Below are positions 50,330-59,005 of a stretch of DNA of 64,000 nt, piece by piece (positions within the stretch are counted from its first letter, which is position 1; every line of letters starts with the position of its first letter). A program made the position numbers and the translations under genes. This stretch comes from DATARR01 sp044868005 (lineage in GTDB: Bacteria > Acidobacteriota > Thermoanaerobaculia > Multivoradales > UBA5704), in contig JBIOVX010000147.1 of the NCBI GenBank assembly GCA_044868005.1, positions 52,914-116,913 of the forward strand. The letters run 5' to 3'. Below the pieces are notes generated by a model that worked only from the letters and a program-made list of their open reading frames with translations, was not told the origin of the DNA and did no database searches.

Positions 50330-53300
50330 CTACCGCGGAGCCCCACCCTTGGGAATCGGCGGCACGGTGACCTTCTTCGGCGGGCTCTTCTGCAGCGCCT
50401 GCAGGAGTACCTCGATGCCCTTGGCCAGCGTCGGGTCTTCGCCCCGGGCCAGCGCGTCCGGCCGGTCGACCACCTCGATGTCCGGCGCCACGCCTTCGTT
50501 CTCCACTCCCCACTGGCCTTCCGGCGTCAGGAAGCGGAACGTCGGCACGGTGAGCGCTCCGCCGTCGGCCAGCGCCGGGCTTCCGGAGAGGCCGATGAGG
50601 CCGCCCCAGGTGCGCGTGCCGATCAGCGGCCCCAGGCCGAGCTCGCGGAAGTAGAAGGGGAAGGCGTCGCCGCCCGAGCCCGCCTGGCCGTTGGTCAGCG
50701 CCACCTTGGGACCGGTGTTGATGAACCCGGGCGTGCTGTTCGGCCGGCCGCTGCGGTTCACCCAGTAGTTGAGCAGCGGACGGTCGAGGAGGGCCATCAT
50801 GCGGTCGGGGATGAAACCGCCGCCGTTGTAGCGGTCATCGAGGATCAGCGCGTCCTTGTGCGACATGGGGTAGAAGTACTTGAACAGCTCGCGGTTGCCT
50901 TCCACGGCCGTGTTCGGCAGGTGGATGTAGCCGATGCGGCCGCCGGAGGCCTTCTCGACCTTGGCGCGGGTGGCGAGCACCCAATCGAGATAGCGGAGGT
51001 TCTGCTCGTTGGCCACCGTCCGCACCTGCTCCGTGCGCGCGCCGTCGCGCGAAGGCTTGCCGTTGACCAGCAGGGCGACCACGCGGTCGGCCTTGTTCTC
51101 CAGCAGACGGTAGAAGTTGTCCACTTTGTCGGTGGGCTGGCCGTCCACCGCCAGGATGAATTCGCCTTCCTCGACGTGCACCCCCGGCTCGGTGAGCGGG
51201 GAGCGGAAGTCGGGATGCCAGTTCTCGCCCGGGAAGATGTGGGCGACGCGGAAGTAGCCCGAGGAGTCGGCCTCGATCTCCGCACCCAGCAGGCCGCCCT
51301 CGACCCGCGCGGGTCCGGCATCGTTGCCCGCCTGCACGTAGGCGTGACCGGCGGAGAGCTCGCCGGCGAGCTGCGCGAGCACGAAGTCGAGATCGGCGCG
51401 GGTGGCGATGGAGGGGACCATCTCGCCGTAGCGGTCGCGCAGCGCCGGCCAGTCGACGCCGTGCATCGCCGGGTCGTAGAACCAGTCGCGCGTGATGCGC
51501 CAGGCGTCGGTGAACATCTGCTTCCACTCGGCGCGCGGCTCGACGCGCATCTGCAGGTTGTCGAGCGCCAGCTTGCCGTCCCCCGGCTTCTGCCCCGGCT
51601 TGGGATCGATGATGCCGTAGGTGTCCTGCCCCTGGCGGTAGAGGATCTTCTTGCCGTCCGCGGAGAGGGCGTAGCCCGCCGCCCGCTCCAGGATGGTGTC
51701 CTCCTTGCGCTCCTTGAGGCTGAACGTCTTGAGCGCCAGCGGGCCGTCGCCGGCGTTGAACCGGTAGAAGACGGCGTCGGCGCCGGCGGAGAGGTTCTGA
51801 TAGTTGCCGGCGGGGCCTGGGATGGCGCGCACCCGTGACTCGAAACCGTCGAAGTCCACCCTCACCCGCACCGGCGCCTTTTTGGCGGCGTCGGGCTTCT
51901 CTTCTCCCTCCTCGCCAGCGGCGCCCGCCTTGGCGGGTTTCTCCGCGGCGTCGGCGATGCGGACCGAGGGCGGCTCCTCCTTGGCCGGCTCCTCCTCGTC
52001 GCTCTCCGGCAGGAAGAGGGCCGGGCCCGCCGCGGCGAGCACGCCGACGTAGACCCGCGTGGGATTGGTGTAGACGTAATCGAACTCGTAGCCGCTGAAC
52101 GTCAGGTTGAAGTCGCGGTTGGAGAGGAAGTAGAGGTAGCGGCCGTCGGGCGACCAGGTGGGCTCCGCCTCGGCGGTGAGATCGCTGGTGAGCTGCCGGG
52201 CCTTGCCCTCGTCCAGCGCGTAGAGCCAGATCGAGGGCATCTGCGTCTCGCTGACCTTGGTATAGGCGAGCCAGCGGCTGTCCGGCGACCACTTGTAGTC
52301 CGTGATGTCGGCCCGCGGATCCTGATCCGCTTCCTTCACCTTGCCGGAGGCCACGTCCACCCATTGCAGCTTGCGGTCCTTGTCGCCGAAGGCGAGCTTC
52401 TTGGAGTCGGGGGACCACTGCGGCGGGAAGCGCCAGATCCTGCCGTCGGTGGTGACGCGCCGTTCCGCCCCCGAGCCGTCGCCGGGGCGCACGTAGATCT
52501 CGTACTCGCCCGTGCGGTCGGAGAGGTAGGCGATCCAGCGGCCGTCGGGCGACCAGGTGGCGTTCATCTCCCGCACGCCGGGCGACTCGGTGAGGTTGCG
52601 GATCTCGCCCTTCTCCGCCGGCACGCTGTAGACGTCGCCGCGCGCCGTCAGCAGCGCCCGCTTGCCGGTGGGCGAGATCGCCATGTCGTCGATGTCCGCG
52701 GTGACGTTCTTGAAAAAGGGAAGGGTGCGGGGAAGGTCGCCGTCGACGTGGATCGAGACCTTGCCGCTCTTCCCCGTCGCCGGGTCGAAGAGATAGATCC
52801 AGCCGCCGTTCTCGTAGACGATGCGGCTGCCGTCGCCGCTCGGCCAGAGCACGTCGAAGACGTCGTGATTCGTCGCCTTGCGGGTAGCCTTGGTGGCCGG
52901 GTCCCAGGCGAAGAGGTTGATGATGCGGTCGCGGTTGGAGGCGAAGTAGACCGTGTCGCCGATCCATACCGGCTGCTGGTCGACGGCGGGATTGTCGGTG
53001 ATCTGCTCCGCCGCGCCCGTCTTGAGGTTGTAGATCCAGACGTCCGAGGCGCGGCCGCCGTAGTAGCGCTTCCACTCGCGCCACTCGTTCATCACCGGCG
53101 CGAAGGCGAAGCGGTTGCCGTCGGCGGCGAAGCTGCCGACCGAGCTCTCCTTGAGCGGCAGCGGCTTCTCCAGGCCGCCGACCGCCGGCACCAGGTACGG
53201 CCGGGCGATGCGCTCGCTCCAGGGCACCCGGTGGGAGAGGAAGAGCACCTGCTTGCCGTCCGGCGTCCAGTCGAGCACGTGGTTGTCGATGCCGCCGCGG

Positions 53301-53644
53301 TAGGGCAGCGCGCCGATGTCGTTGTGGAAGGTGAGCTGGCGCGGCGTGCCGCCGTCGACGCCGATGACGTAGACCTGGCGGGTGCCGGTGTACTGGCCGG
53401 TGAAAGCGATCGTGCGGCCGTCCGGCAAGAACTTGGGAAACAGCTCCTCCCCGGGATCCGAGGTCAGCCGGCGCGCCGGCCCGCCGCCGGCACCGGCCAG
53501 CCAGATGTCGCCGCCATAGACGAAGGCGATGGTGTCCTTGTAGATGTCGGGGTAGCGCAGCAGGCGCGTCTCTCCCGCCGCCTGCGCCGCGGCGAGCGCG
53601 GGCAGGAGCAGCAGGAGGGTCGCCATCCAGATCGATTTACGCAC
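50330..53644 (-). CDS. Tricorn-type S41 protease
   Basis: 1104 residues from GTG 53644, chosen for AAAGGAG just upstream; an ATG at 53665 is less likely. After a signal peptide (IWMATLLLLLPALAAAQ) come WD40/TolB-like beta-propeller repeats (WSPDGRWIAYLSDRTG, WSPDSRWLAYT and others) over the first 600 residues or so. A PDZ region (residues about 800-880) and a C-terminal S41 peptidase follow, with the nucleophile S990 in TNGQAGSGGDAFPFYFRELG and a histidine in GELSAGHAYVQ. It would degrade peptides in the periplasm. Confidence 0.93.
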   Translation of the reverse strand: MRKSIWMATLLLLLPALAAAQAAGETRLLRYPDIYKDTIAFVYGGDIWLAGAGGGPARRLTSDPGEELFPKFLPDGRTIAFTGQYTGTRQVYVIGVDGGTPRQLTFHNDIGALPYRGGIDNHVLDWTPDGKQVLFLSHRVPWSERIARPYLVPAVGGLEKPLPLKESSVGSFAADGNRFAFAPVMNEWREWKRYYGGRASDVWIYNLKTGAAEQITDNPAVDQQPVWIGDTVYFASNRDRIINLFAWDPATKATRKATNHDVFDVLWPSGDGSRIVYENGGWIYLFDPATGKSGKVSIHVDGDLPRTLPFFKNVTADIDDMAISPTGKRALLTARGDVYSVPAEKGEIRNLTESPGVREMNATWSPDGRWIAYLSDRTGEYEIYVRPGDGSGAERRVTTDGRIWRFPPQWSPDSKKLAFGDKDRKLQWVDVASGKVKEADQDPRADITDYKWSPDSRWLAYTKVSETQMPSIWLYALDEGKARQLTSDLTAEAEPTWSPDGRYLYFLSNRDFNLTFSGYEFDYVYTNPTRVYVGVLAAAGPALFLPESDEEEPAKEEPPSVRIADAAEKPAKAGAAGEEGEEKPDAAKKAPVRVRVDFDGFESRVRAIPGPAGNYQNLSAGADAVFYRFNAGDGPLALKTFSLKERKEDTILERAAGYALSADGKKILYRQGQDTYGIIDPKPGQKPGDGKLALDNLQMRVEPRAEWKQMFTDAWRITRDWFYDPAMHGVDWPALRDRYGEMVPSIATRADLDFVLAQLAGELSAGHAYVQAGNDAGPARVEGGLLGAEIEADSSGYFRVAHIFPGENWHPDFRSPLTEPGVHVEEGEFILAVDGQPTDKVDNFYRLLENKADRVVALLVNGKPSRDGARTEQVRTVANEQNLRYLDWVLATRAKVEKASGGRIGYIHLPNTAVEGNRELFKYFYPMSHKDALILDDRYNGGGFIPDRMMALLDRPLLNYWVNRSGRPNSTPGFINTGPKVALTNGQAGSGGDAFPFYFRELGLGPLIGTRTWGGLIGLSGSPALADGGALTVPTFRFLTPEGQWGVENEGVAPDIEVVDRPDALARGEDPTLAKGIEVLLQALQKSPPKKVTVPPIPKGGAPR

Positions 53645-53682
53645 GAATTCTCCTTTCGAAGACATGGTCTCCCGGTGAGGGT

Positions 53683-54789
53683 TTACGTGGAATCGGGCCC
53701 CGAGTTTCCGCCGCGGCCCTCACCTCCCCGGCCCTCCTCTCCTCGAGGGAGAGGAGGGAGAAAGCGGAACGTAGGATAGGCGAAGCCGATCCCCTGCTCC
53801 TCGAAGGCCCGCAGGAGGCCGAGATTGATCGCCTGCTGGCGGTCCATGTAGGTGTTGTAGTCGGACGACAGGATCCAGTAGGCCGCCTCGAAGTCGAGGG
53901 AGGAGGCGCCGAAGCCCTTGAAGTGGGCGCGCTCGAAGCGGGTTCCGTCCTGCCGCTCGACGAGCTCGCGCACCAGGCCGGGGATGCGCTCGACGGCGCT
54001 CGCCGGCGTGTCGTAGGGCACGCCGAAGGCGAGGACGACCTGGCGCTCGGCCATACGCTTCCAGTTGCGGATGCGGCCCTTGAGCAGCTCGCCGTTGCCG
54101 AGGATGATCTGCTCGCCCGAGGCACTGCGCAGCCGCGTGGTCTTCATGCCGATGCTCTCGACCGTGCCCATGAGGTCGTCGACGCTGATGCGGTCGCCGA
54201 TCTCGAACGGCTTGTCGAAGACGATGGAGAGGGAGGCGAAGAGGTCGCCCAGCACGTTCTGCAGCGCCAGAGCCACCGCCACGCCGCCGATGCCCAGGCC
54301 GGCTACGAGGGTGGTGACGTCGACGCCCAGGTTGTCCAGCGCCAGCAACAGGATGACCGACCAGAGGACGACCTTGGCGGCGAAGCGGAGCACCCCCAGC
54401 AAGGCGGCCGAGGTGGCGTCCTGCTCCAGCCGCCGCCGGCGCGCCATCCAGAAGTCGATGCCGACCGAGGCCCAGAGGGCGACCTGGAGGAAGACGGCGA
54501 GGGCCGCCGCGCCTTGGAGGACGCGGGCCGTTCTCGCCGGCAGGTCCAGATAGAGGCTGCCCAGATAGAGCGCCAGCACGGCCACGAGCAGGGGCCGGAC
54601 GCGCCGCGCCAGCGAGACGACGAGGTCGTCGAGCCGCGTCGCCGTCCGCTCGGCGAGCCGTCCCAGGCGGCGGACGGCGAGCCGTTGCAGCAGCGGCAGC
54701 AGGAGCAGGACGACGACGGCGATGCCGAGCGCCGCCAGCCAGTCGAGCAGCCGGTCTCCCAGCAAGGTGGTGGTCTCGAGCCAGCGCAT
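53683..54789 (-). CDS. MscS family mechanosensitive channel
   Basis: 368 residues from the ATG at 54789 (another ATG is at 54804). Three or four membrane segments precede the MscS core TTLVAGLGIGGVAVALALQN and VLGDLFASLSIVFDKPFEIG, then the beta domain VESIGMKTTRLRSASGEQII. It releases solutes on membrane stretch. The last 25 residues (LPPLPRGEEGRGGEGRGG and so on) are encoded by a palindromic repeat. The gene is 38 bases upstream of the S41 protease gene, on the same strand. Confidence 0.92.
   Translation of the reverse strand: MRWLETTTLLGDRLLDWLAALGIAVVVLLLLPLLQRLAVRRLGRLAERTATRLDDLVVSLARRVRPLLVAVLALYLGSLYLDLPARTARVLQGAAALAVFLQVALWASVGIDFWMARRRRLEQDATSAALLGVLRFAAKVVLWSVILLLALDNLGVDVTTLVAGLGIGGVAVALALQNVLGDLFASLSIVFDKPFEIGDRISVDDLMGTVESIGMKTTRLRSASGEQIILGNGELLKGRIRNWKRMAERQVVLAFGVPYDTPASAVERIPGLVRELVERQDGTRFERAHFKGFGASSLDFEAAYWILSSDYNTYMDRQQAINLGLLRAFEEQGIGFAYPTFRFLPPLPRGEEGRGGEGRGGNSGPDST
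53717..53761. repeat. Palindromic repeat inside the end of the MscS gene
   Basis: CCCTCACCTCCCCGGCCCTC, then CTCTCCTC and GAGGGAGAGGAGGGAG. It is one half of the element at 56359-56578 and encodes the glycine- and arginine-rich tail of the channel. Confidence 0.7.
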
Positions 54790-54918
54790 CCGGAGGCGGA
54801 TCAAGAAAGCAGCGCAGAAGGGCTAAGATCAGGCCCGCCGGGGGTTGCGGCGGCCGGGCAAGAATGCTATCACTGCCGTCGCCCCGAACCCCCTATCCCC
54901 GCAAGGAAAACCATCCCC

Positions 54919-56361
54919 ATGCCGAACGATCACGTCAGCTTCTTCGAGCAGGTCAACCGCAACTTCGAGCGGGCGGCCGCGCTCACCAAGCATCACCCCG
55001 GGCTCCTCGCGACGATCAAGAGCTGCAACAGCGTCTATCACTTCACCTTTCCTCTGGAGAGGGATAAGGACGGCAAGGTGGAAGTGATCCACGCCTGGCG
55101 GGCGGAGCACAGCCACCACAAGCTGCCCACCAAGGGCGGCATCCGTTACAGCCTCGACGTCAACGAGGACGAGGTGATGGCGCTCGCCGCGCTGATGACC
55201 TACAAGTGCGCGGTGGTCGACGTGCCTTTCGGCGGCGCCAAGGGCGGCATCAAGATCGACAGCAAGCAGTACAGCCGCGACGAGCTGGAGCGCATCACCC
55301 GCCGCTACACCTTCGAGCTGGTCAAGAAGAACTTCATCGGTCCGGGCATCGACGTGCCGGCGCCGGACTTCGGCACGGGTCCGCGCGAGATGGCCTGGAT
55401 CGTCGATACGTTCACCGCGCTGGCTCCCGACAAGCTGGAGGGCGCCGCCTGCGTCACCGGCAAGCCCCTCGCGCAGGGAGGCATCCGCGGCCGCACCGAG
55501 GCCACCGGGCGCGGCGTGGCGATCGTGACGCGCGAGGTCTGCAGGGTCGCCGAGGACATGCAGGCGCTGGGCCTGAGCCCCGGCATCGCCGGCAAGCGGG
55601 TCGTCATCCAGGGGATGGGCAACGTCGGTTCCTACACCGCCTCCTTCCTTCAGGAGATGGACGCCAAGATCGTCGGCCTCCTCGAGTTCGACGGCGGGCT
55701 TTACGATCCCAAGGGTCTCGACGCCAAGGCCATCCTGGAGCAGTGGAACGCCCTCCGCCGGACCGAGAAGTCGATGCAGAAGCTGGCCCTTCCCGAAGGC
55801 GCCACCCGGCTCGGCAATCCCATAGAGGGTCTGGAGCTCGACTGCGACATCCTGATCCCGGCGGCGTTGGAGAACCAGATCACCGAGGAGAACGCGCCGC
55901 GCATCAAGGCGAAGGTCATCGTCGAGGCCGCCAACGGTCCGGTCACCAGCGGCGCCAGCGAGATGCTCGACAAGGCCGGGGTGCTGATCATTCCCGACCA
56001 CTACGCCAACGCGGGCGGCGTGCTGGTCTCCTACTTCGAGTGGCTGAAGAACCTCGCCCACGTGCGCTTCGGCCGCCTGGAGCGGCGGTTCGAGGAGCAG
56101 GCGTACCGGCGCATCCTGGAAGCCATCGAGGTGCGCACCGGCAGGCGCTTCAGCGAATCGGAGAAGGCCGTCATCGCCTATGGCGCCGACGAGAGCGATC
56201 TCGTCCACTCCGGCCTCGAGGACACCATGGTGAACGCCTTCCACCACCTGCGCGAAATCCGCAACCGTCACGACGGCAAGGCGGACCTCCGCACCGCCGC
56301 CTTCATCGACGCCATCAACAAGATCGCCGTCTGCTACGAGGACCTGGGGATCTTCCCGTAG
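54919..56361 (+). CDS. gdhA: Glutamate dehydrogenase, eukaryote-like type
   Basis: 480 residues. It oxidises glutamate to 2-oxoglutarate and ammonia, or the reverse. The substrate motif is HKLPTKGGIRYSLDV, with catalytic-lysine region YKCAVVDVPFGGAKGGIKID, then FIGPGIDVPAPDFGTGPREM, CVTGKPLAQGGIRGRTEATG and the nucleotide loop VVIQGMGNVGSYTASFL. The opening (FFEQVNRNFERAAALTKHHP, IKSCNSVYHFTFPLERDKDG) and the loops are closer to mitochondrial-type enzymes than to the common bacterial hexamers. The start is ATG 54919. Confidence 0.95.
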   Translation: MPNDHVSFFEQVNRNFERAAALTKHHPGLLATIKSCNSVYHFTFPLERDKDGKVEVIHAWRAEHSHHKLPTKGGIRYSLDVNEDEVMALAALMTYKCAVVDVPFGGAKGGIKIDSKQYSRDELERITRRYTFELVKKNFIGPGIDVPAPDFGTGPREMAWIVDTFTALAPDKLEGAACVTGKPLAQGGIRGRTEATGRGVAIVTREVCRVAEDMQALGLSPGIAGKRVVIQGMGNVGSYTASFLQEMDAKIVGLLEFDGGLYDPKGLDAKAILEQWNALRRTEKSMQKLALPEGATRLGNPIEGLELDCDILIPAALENQITEENAPRIKAKVIVEAANGPVTSGASEMLDKAGVLIIPDHYANAGGVLVSYFEWLKNLAHVRFGRLERRFEEQAYRRILEAIEVRTGRRFSESEKAVIAYGADESDLVHSGLEDTMVNAFHHLREIRNRHDGKADLRTAAFIDAINKIAVCYEDLGIFP

Positions 56362-56578
56362 GCCCTCACCTCCCCGGCCCTCCTCTCCCGATCCCTCCCT
56401 CCCCCCGCCCACCGGGAGAGGAGGGAGAACAGCAAGAAGAAATGTAGGCGCTGCTCGGGAAGTTCTCCCGGAGCGTGCGGGAGAGACAAGCAGCAGCGTC
56501 TTTTTAATGCCCCCTCTCTCCCGGTGGGCGGGGGGAGGGAGGGGTCGGGAGAGAGGGGGTTGGGGGAGTGAGGGCCTA
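56359..56578. repeat. Inverted-repeat element between gdhA and ruvA, overlapping both stops
   Basis: The ends GTAGGCCCTCAC and GTGAGGGCCTAC are inverted. Inside are purine- and pyrimidine-rich arms (CTCCCTCCCCCCGCCCACCG and its complement at about 56515-56545). The stop codons of the two convergent genes (TAG in each) lie in the terminal repeats, so both coding ends were probably set by the element. Confidence 0.75.
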
Positions 56579-57166
56579 CGCCCGAGACAGCCGGTTCAAG
56601 CTGGCGCGCAGCAACTCGTGGAAGGCGGCGTCCGGCTTCTCGCGCCGGGTGTCGGCGACGGCGCGCTCGGCCAGGCTCGCCTTGTAGCCGAGGTTGACGA
56701 GGGCGGAGACGACGTCCTGATCGGCGGGCGCGGCCGCTCTCTCGGGAAGCTCGGCGGCGAGCTCGCGCATCTTCTCCCGCAGCTCCAGCACCATACGCTC
56801 CGCGGTCTTCTTGCCGACGCCGGGAATGGTGCCGAGGCGGCCGAGGTCGCCGCCGGCGATGGCGCCCAGCAGGTCGTCCGGCGGCATGCCCGAGAGGATC
56901 ACCCGCGCCAGCCGCGGGCCGATGCCGGAGACCGCGATCAGCCGCTCGAAGAGCAGCTTCTCGCGCTCGGTCCAGAAACCGAAGAGGGCGATGCCGTCCT
57001 CGCGCAGATGGGTGTAGATGAACAGCTGGATGCGGTCGTTCGTCCGGCGCTCGATCTCGACCCAGGTGGAGAGCGAGATCTGCACCTCATAGCCCACTCC
57101 CCCAACGTCGAGCAGCAGGCGCTCCGGCGTGGCGTGGATCAGGCTTCCCTGTAGGTAACCGATCAT
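56576..57166 (-). CDS. ruvA: Holliday junction branch migration protein RuvA
   Basis: 196 residues. The N-terminal OB domain begins MIGYLQGSLIHATPERLLLD. FIYTHLREDGIALFGFW, LIAVSGIGPRLARVILSGM and LGTIPGVGKKTAERMVLELR are the HhH motifs that bind four-way junctions. A short C-terminal domain (VVSALVNLGYKASLAERAV) contacts RuvB. The ruvB and ruvC genes are not adjacent. Confidence 0.96.
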   Translation of the reverse strand: MIGYLQGSLIHATPERLLLDVGGVGYEVQISLSTWVEIERRTNDRIQLFIYTHLREDGIALFGFWTEREKLLFERLIAVSGIGPRLARVILSGMPPDDLLGAIAGGDLGRLGTIPGVGKKTAERMVLELREKMRELAAELPERAAAPADQDVVSALVNLGYKASLAERAVADTRREKPDAAFHELLRASLNRLSRA

Positions 57167-57188
57167 CCGGCGGGGATTCTAGTACGGC

Positions 57189-57216
57189 GCAGGGGCGCAG
57201 CATGCTGCGCCCCTGC
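57189..57216. repeat. Perfect 28-base palindrome, second copy
   Basis: GCAGGGGCGCAGCA followed by its reverse complement. It differs from 50282-50309 only in the second base pair from each outer end and lies in the gap between the CSLREA gene and ruvA. Confidence 0.85.
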
Positions 57217-57237
57217 CGGAGCTCTATCGGGACGGGG

Positions 57238-58734
57238 TTACGGGCAGGCGAAGGCGCTCGGATCGATGACGGTGCGGAAGGGTTGGCCCGCCGGGTTCAT
57301 GTAGGTCCTGGTCGTGCCGGTCTGGGTGTCGGTCACCGTGATATCGACGCGGAGGTTGGTCATGCCGCCGGCGAAGAACCGATAGTGGCCACTGGCGGCG
57401 CAGGTATTCAGGATCTTGACGGTCAGCTCCACGTTCCCAGGGCTGGAGAAATAGAAGTAACCGCTCTCGTTGGAGAGGGTGACGCCTTGGGCCGTGAGGC
57501 CTCGCCGCCAGGTGGCGGTCACCTTGAAGCGGCCGTTGTTGAGGCAGAGCGTGCTCCCCCCCGCCACGCAGGCGGAGGTCGCCTCGAAGGCGCCGATGTC
57601 GCAGCGGGTGCCGCCCGGACGCGCGGCACCCCGCTGGTCGGTGGCCGTGCACGCGTCGCCTCCGGAGCCCGGCACAGCCGGATTGCCCGCGTTGAGGGCC
57701 GGGCTGCCGGCGGCGAGCGCGCGCGTGGGAGTCGGCCCGCCGTTCTGGGCCAGGGGACTCACGAGCGCATTGATCGGGCTCGCCGCGGTGCCTACGATGT
57801 CGTGCTTGGCGGCCGAGGGACCCAGACAGCCGGTGCCGTCGCCGATCAGGTCGTAGCCCGAGTCGACGTCGCCCGAGCAGTCCGGCTGGCTGGACGCGGT
57901 ATTGCCGGCGATGATCGAGTTGATGATCCTCGGCGGAAAGCCGATGAAGGCGGAGAGCTCCGCGAACACGCCGCCGCCCTTGAGAGCCGCGGTGTTGCTC
58001 GTGATCGTGGCGTTGTTCACCGTCGCCAGCGCGTCGGAGAAGACGTAGAGGCCGCCGCCGTGGTCGGCCACCGAGCGGTTGCCGGAGATGGTGACGTTGT
58101 CGAGGCTCGCCTCACCGCCGAGGGCGATCGCGCCGCCGCCGCCCTGCGCCGTGTTGGCGGCGAGGGTGCTGTCAGCCACCTGCAGAAAAGAGTTGTTGCC
58201 GTCGGTCAGGATGGCGCCGCCGAAGCCGGCTCCGGCCGCTCCGACGACGCTGGAGTTGCCCGAGAGGACGCTGCGCAGGATCGTCAGCTCGCCCGCGTTG
58301 AGAATGGCGCCGCCGGCTCCCGGAGCCCGGCCGTTGCGCAAGGTCAGGTCGCGGATCTCGAGCGAGATGCCGCCGGGGATCTGGAAGATGCGGTCGATAC
58401 CGTTGCCGTCGACGATCGTGCTCGCCGCGCCGGCGCCGAGGCCGAGGATGACGAGGTCGTCCTGCACGTCGAGGTCGCCGGCGGCGCCGAGGTCCTCGTT
58501 GCCCGCGAGCGACAGCAGATAGACCCCGGGGCGCAGCAGGATGACGTCGTCGCCCGGTTTTGCGTTGGCCGCCAGCACCGCCTCGCGCAAGGAGCAGTCG
58601 GCGTTGCAGGCGCCGTCCGCGGTGTCGGCCGTCTTGGTGGGAAGGTAGACCGCCGCGCTCGCGGCGGAGGTGGAAGCGGCCAGCGCCAGCAGGACGAAGG
58701 CCGCTTCAAGGGTACGGCGAAGACTGCGTTGCAT
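57238..58734 (-). CDS. CSLREA-domain beta-helix surface protein
   Basis: 498 residues. A signal peptide (RTLEAAFVLLALAASTSAAS) precedes CNADCSLREAVLAANAKPGD, the CSLREA motif (C47 to A52). A right-handed parallel beta-helix follows (many short N and G turns, DNVTISGNRSVADHGGGLYV). The C-terminal domain CLNNGRFKVTATWRRGLTAQ, SGYFYFSSPGNVELTVKILN and TVTDTQTGTTRTYMNPAG is an extra beta domain often joined to such proteins. It is probably secreted or surface-bound. The function is unknown. Confidence 0.87.
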   Translation of the reverse strand: MQRSLRRTLEAAFVLLALAASTSAASAAVYLPTKTADTADGACNADCSLREAVLAANAKPGDDVILLRPGVYLLSLAGNEDLGAAGDLDVQDDLVILGLGAGAASTIVDGNGIDRIFQIPGGISLEIRDLTLRNGRAPGAGGAILNAGELTILRSVLSGNSSVVGAAGAGFGGAILTDGNNSFLQVADSTLAANTAQGGGGAIALGGEASLDNVTISGNRSVADHGGGLYVFSDALATVNNATITSNTAALKGGGVFAELSAFIGFPPRIINSIIAGNTASSQPDCSGDVDSGYDLIGDGTGCLGPSAAKHDIVGTAASPINALVSPLAQNGGPTPTRALAAGSPALNAGNPAVPGSGGDACTATDQRGAARPGGTRCDIGAFEATSACVAGGSTLCLNNGRFKVTATWRRGLTAQGVTLSNESGYFYFSSPGNVELTVKILNTCAASGHYRFFAGGMTNLRVDITVTDTQTGTTRTYMNPAGQPFRTVIDPSAFACP

Positions 58735-58850
58735 GATCGTTCTCCTTCAGCTCCAGTGAGCGATTTACGATCGGTTTGGTTGAACCCCTCCGAGCTGCAA
58801 TGGATCGCGCGTTCCTGTTATGTCTACGAAGCATGAAATGGGTGCGTCTA

Positions 58851-58950
58851 GAAAGGAAGGACCCAAAGGACAGCAAGGACACCAAGGACAAGCACCCTTC
58901 AACTGAGCTTCCCTGTCCTTGGTGTCCTTGCTGTCTCTGGTGTCCTTTCT
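58851..58950. repeat. Long hairpin of GGAC-type 9-base repeats
   Basis: The left arm (58851-58890) holds AAAGGACAGCAAGGACACC; the right arm (58914-58950) holds GGTGTCCTTGCTGTC. The stem is near 35 bp. It lies in the gap between two divergent genes, before the PIG-L gene. Related units occur at 31051-31147 and at 25550-25583. Confidence 0.75.
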
Positions 58951-59005
58951 GCGGAGCGGCTTCAAACAGCCGATGCTAGACTCCGGTCCCGCTCTGGAGC
59001 TTCGA

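Noticed and set aside
50262..50513. 83-residue frame as a toxin partner for the antitoxin-like gene
   Set aside because: It overlaps the end of the S41 protease gene in another frame and has no toxin motif.
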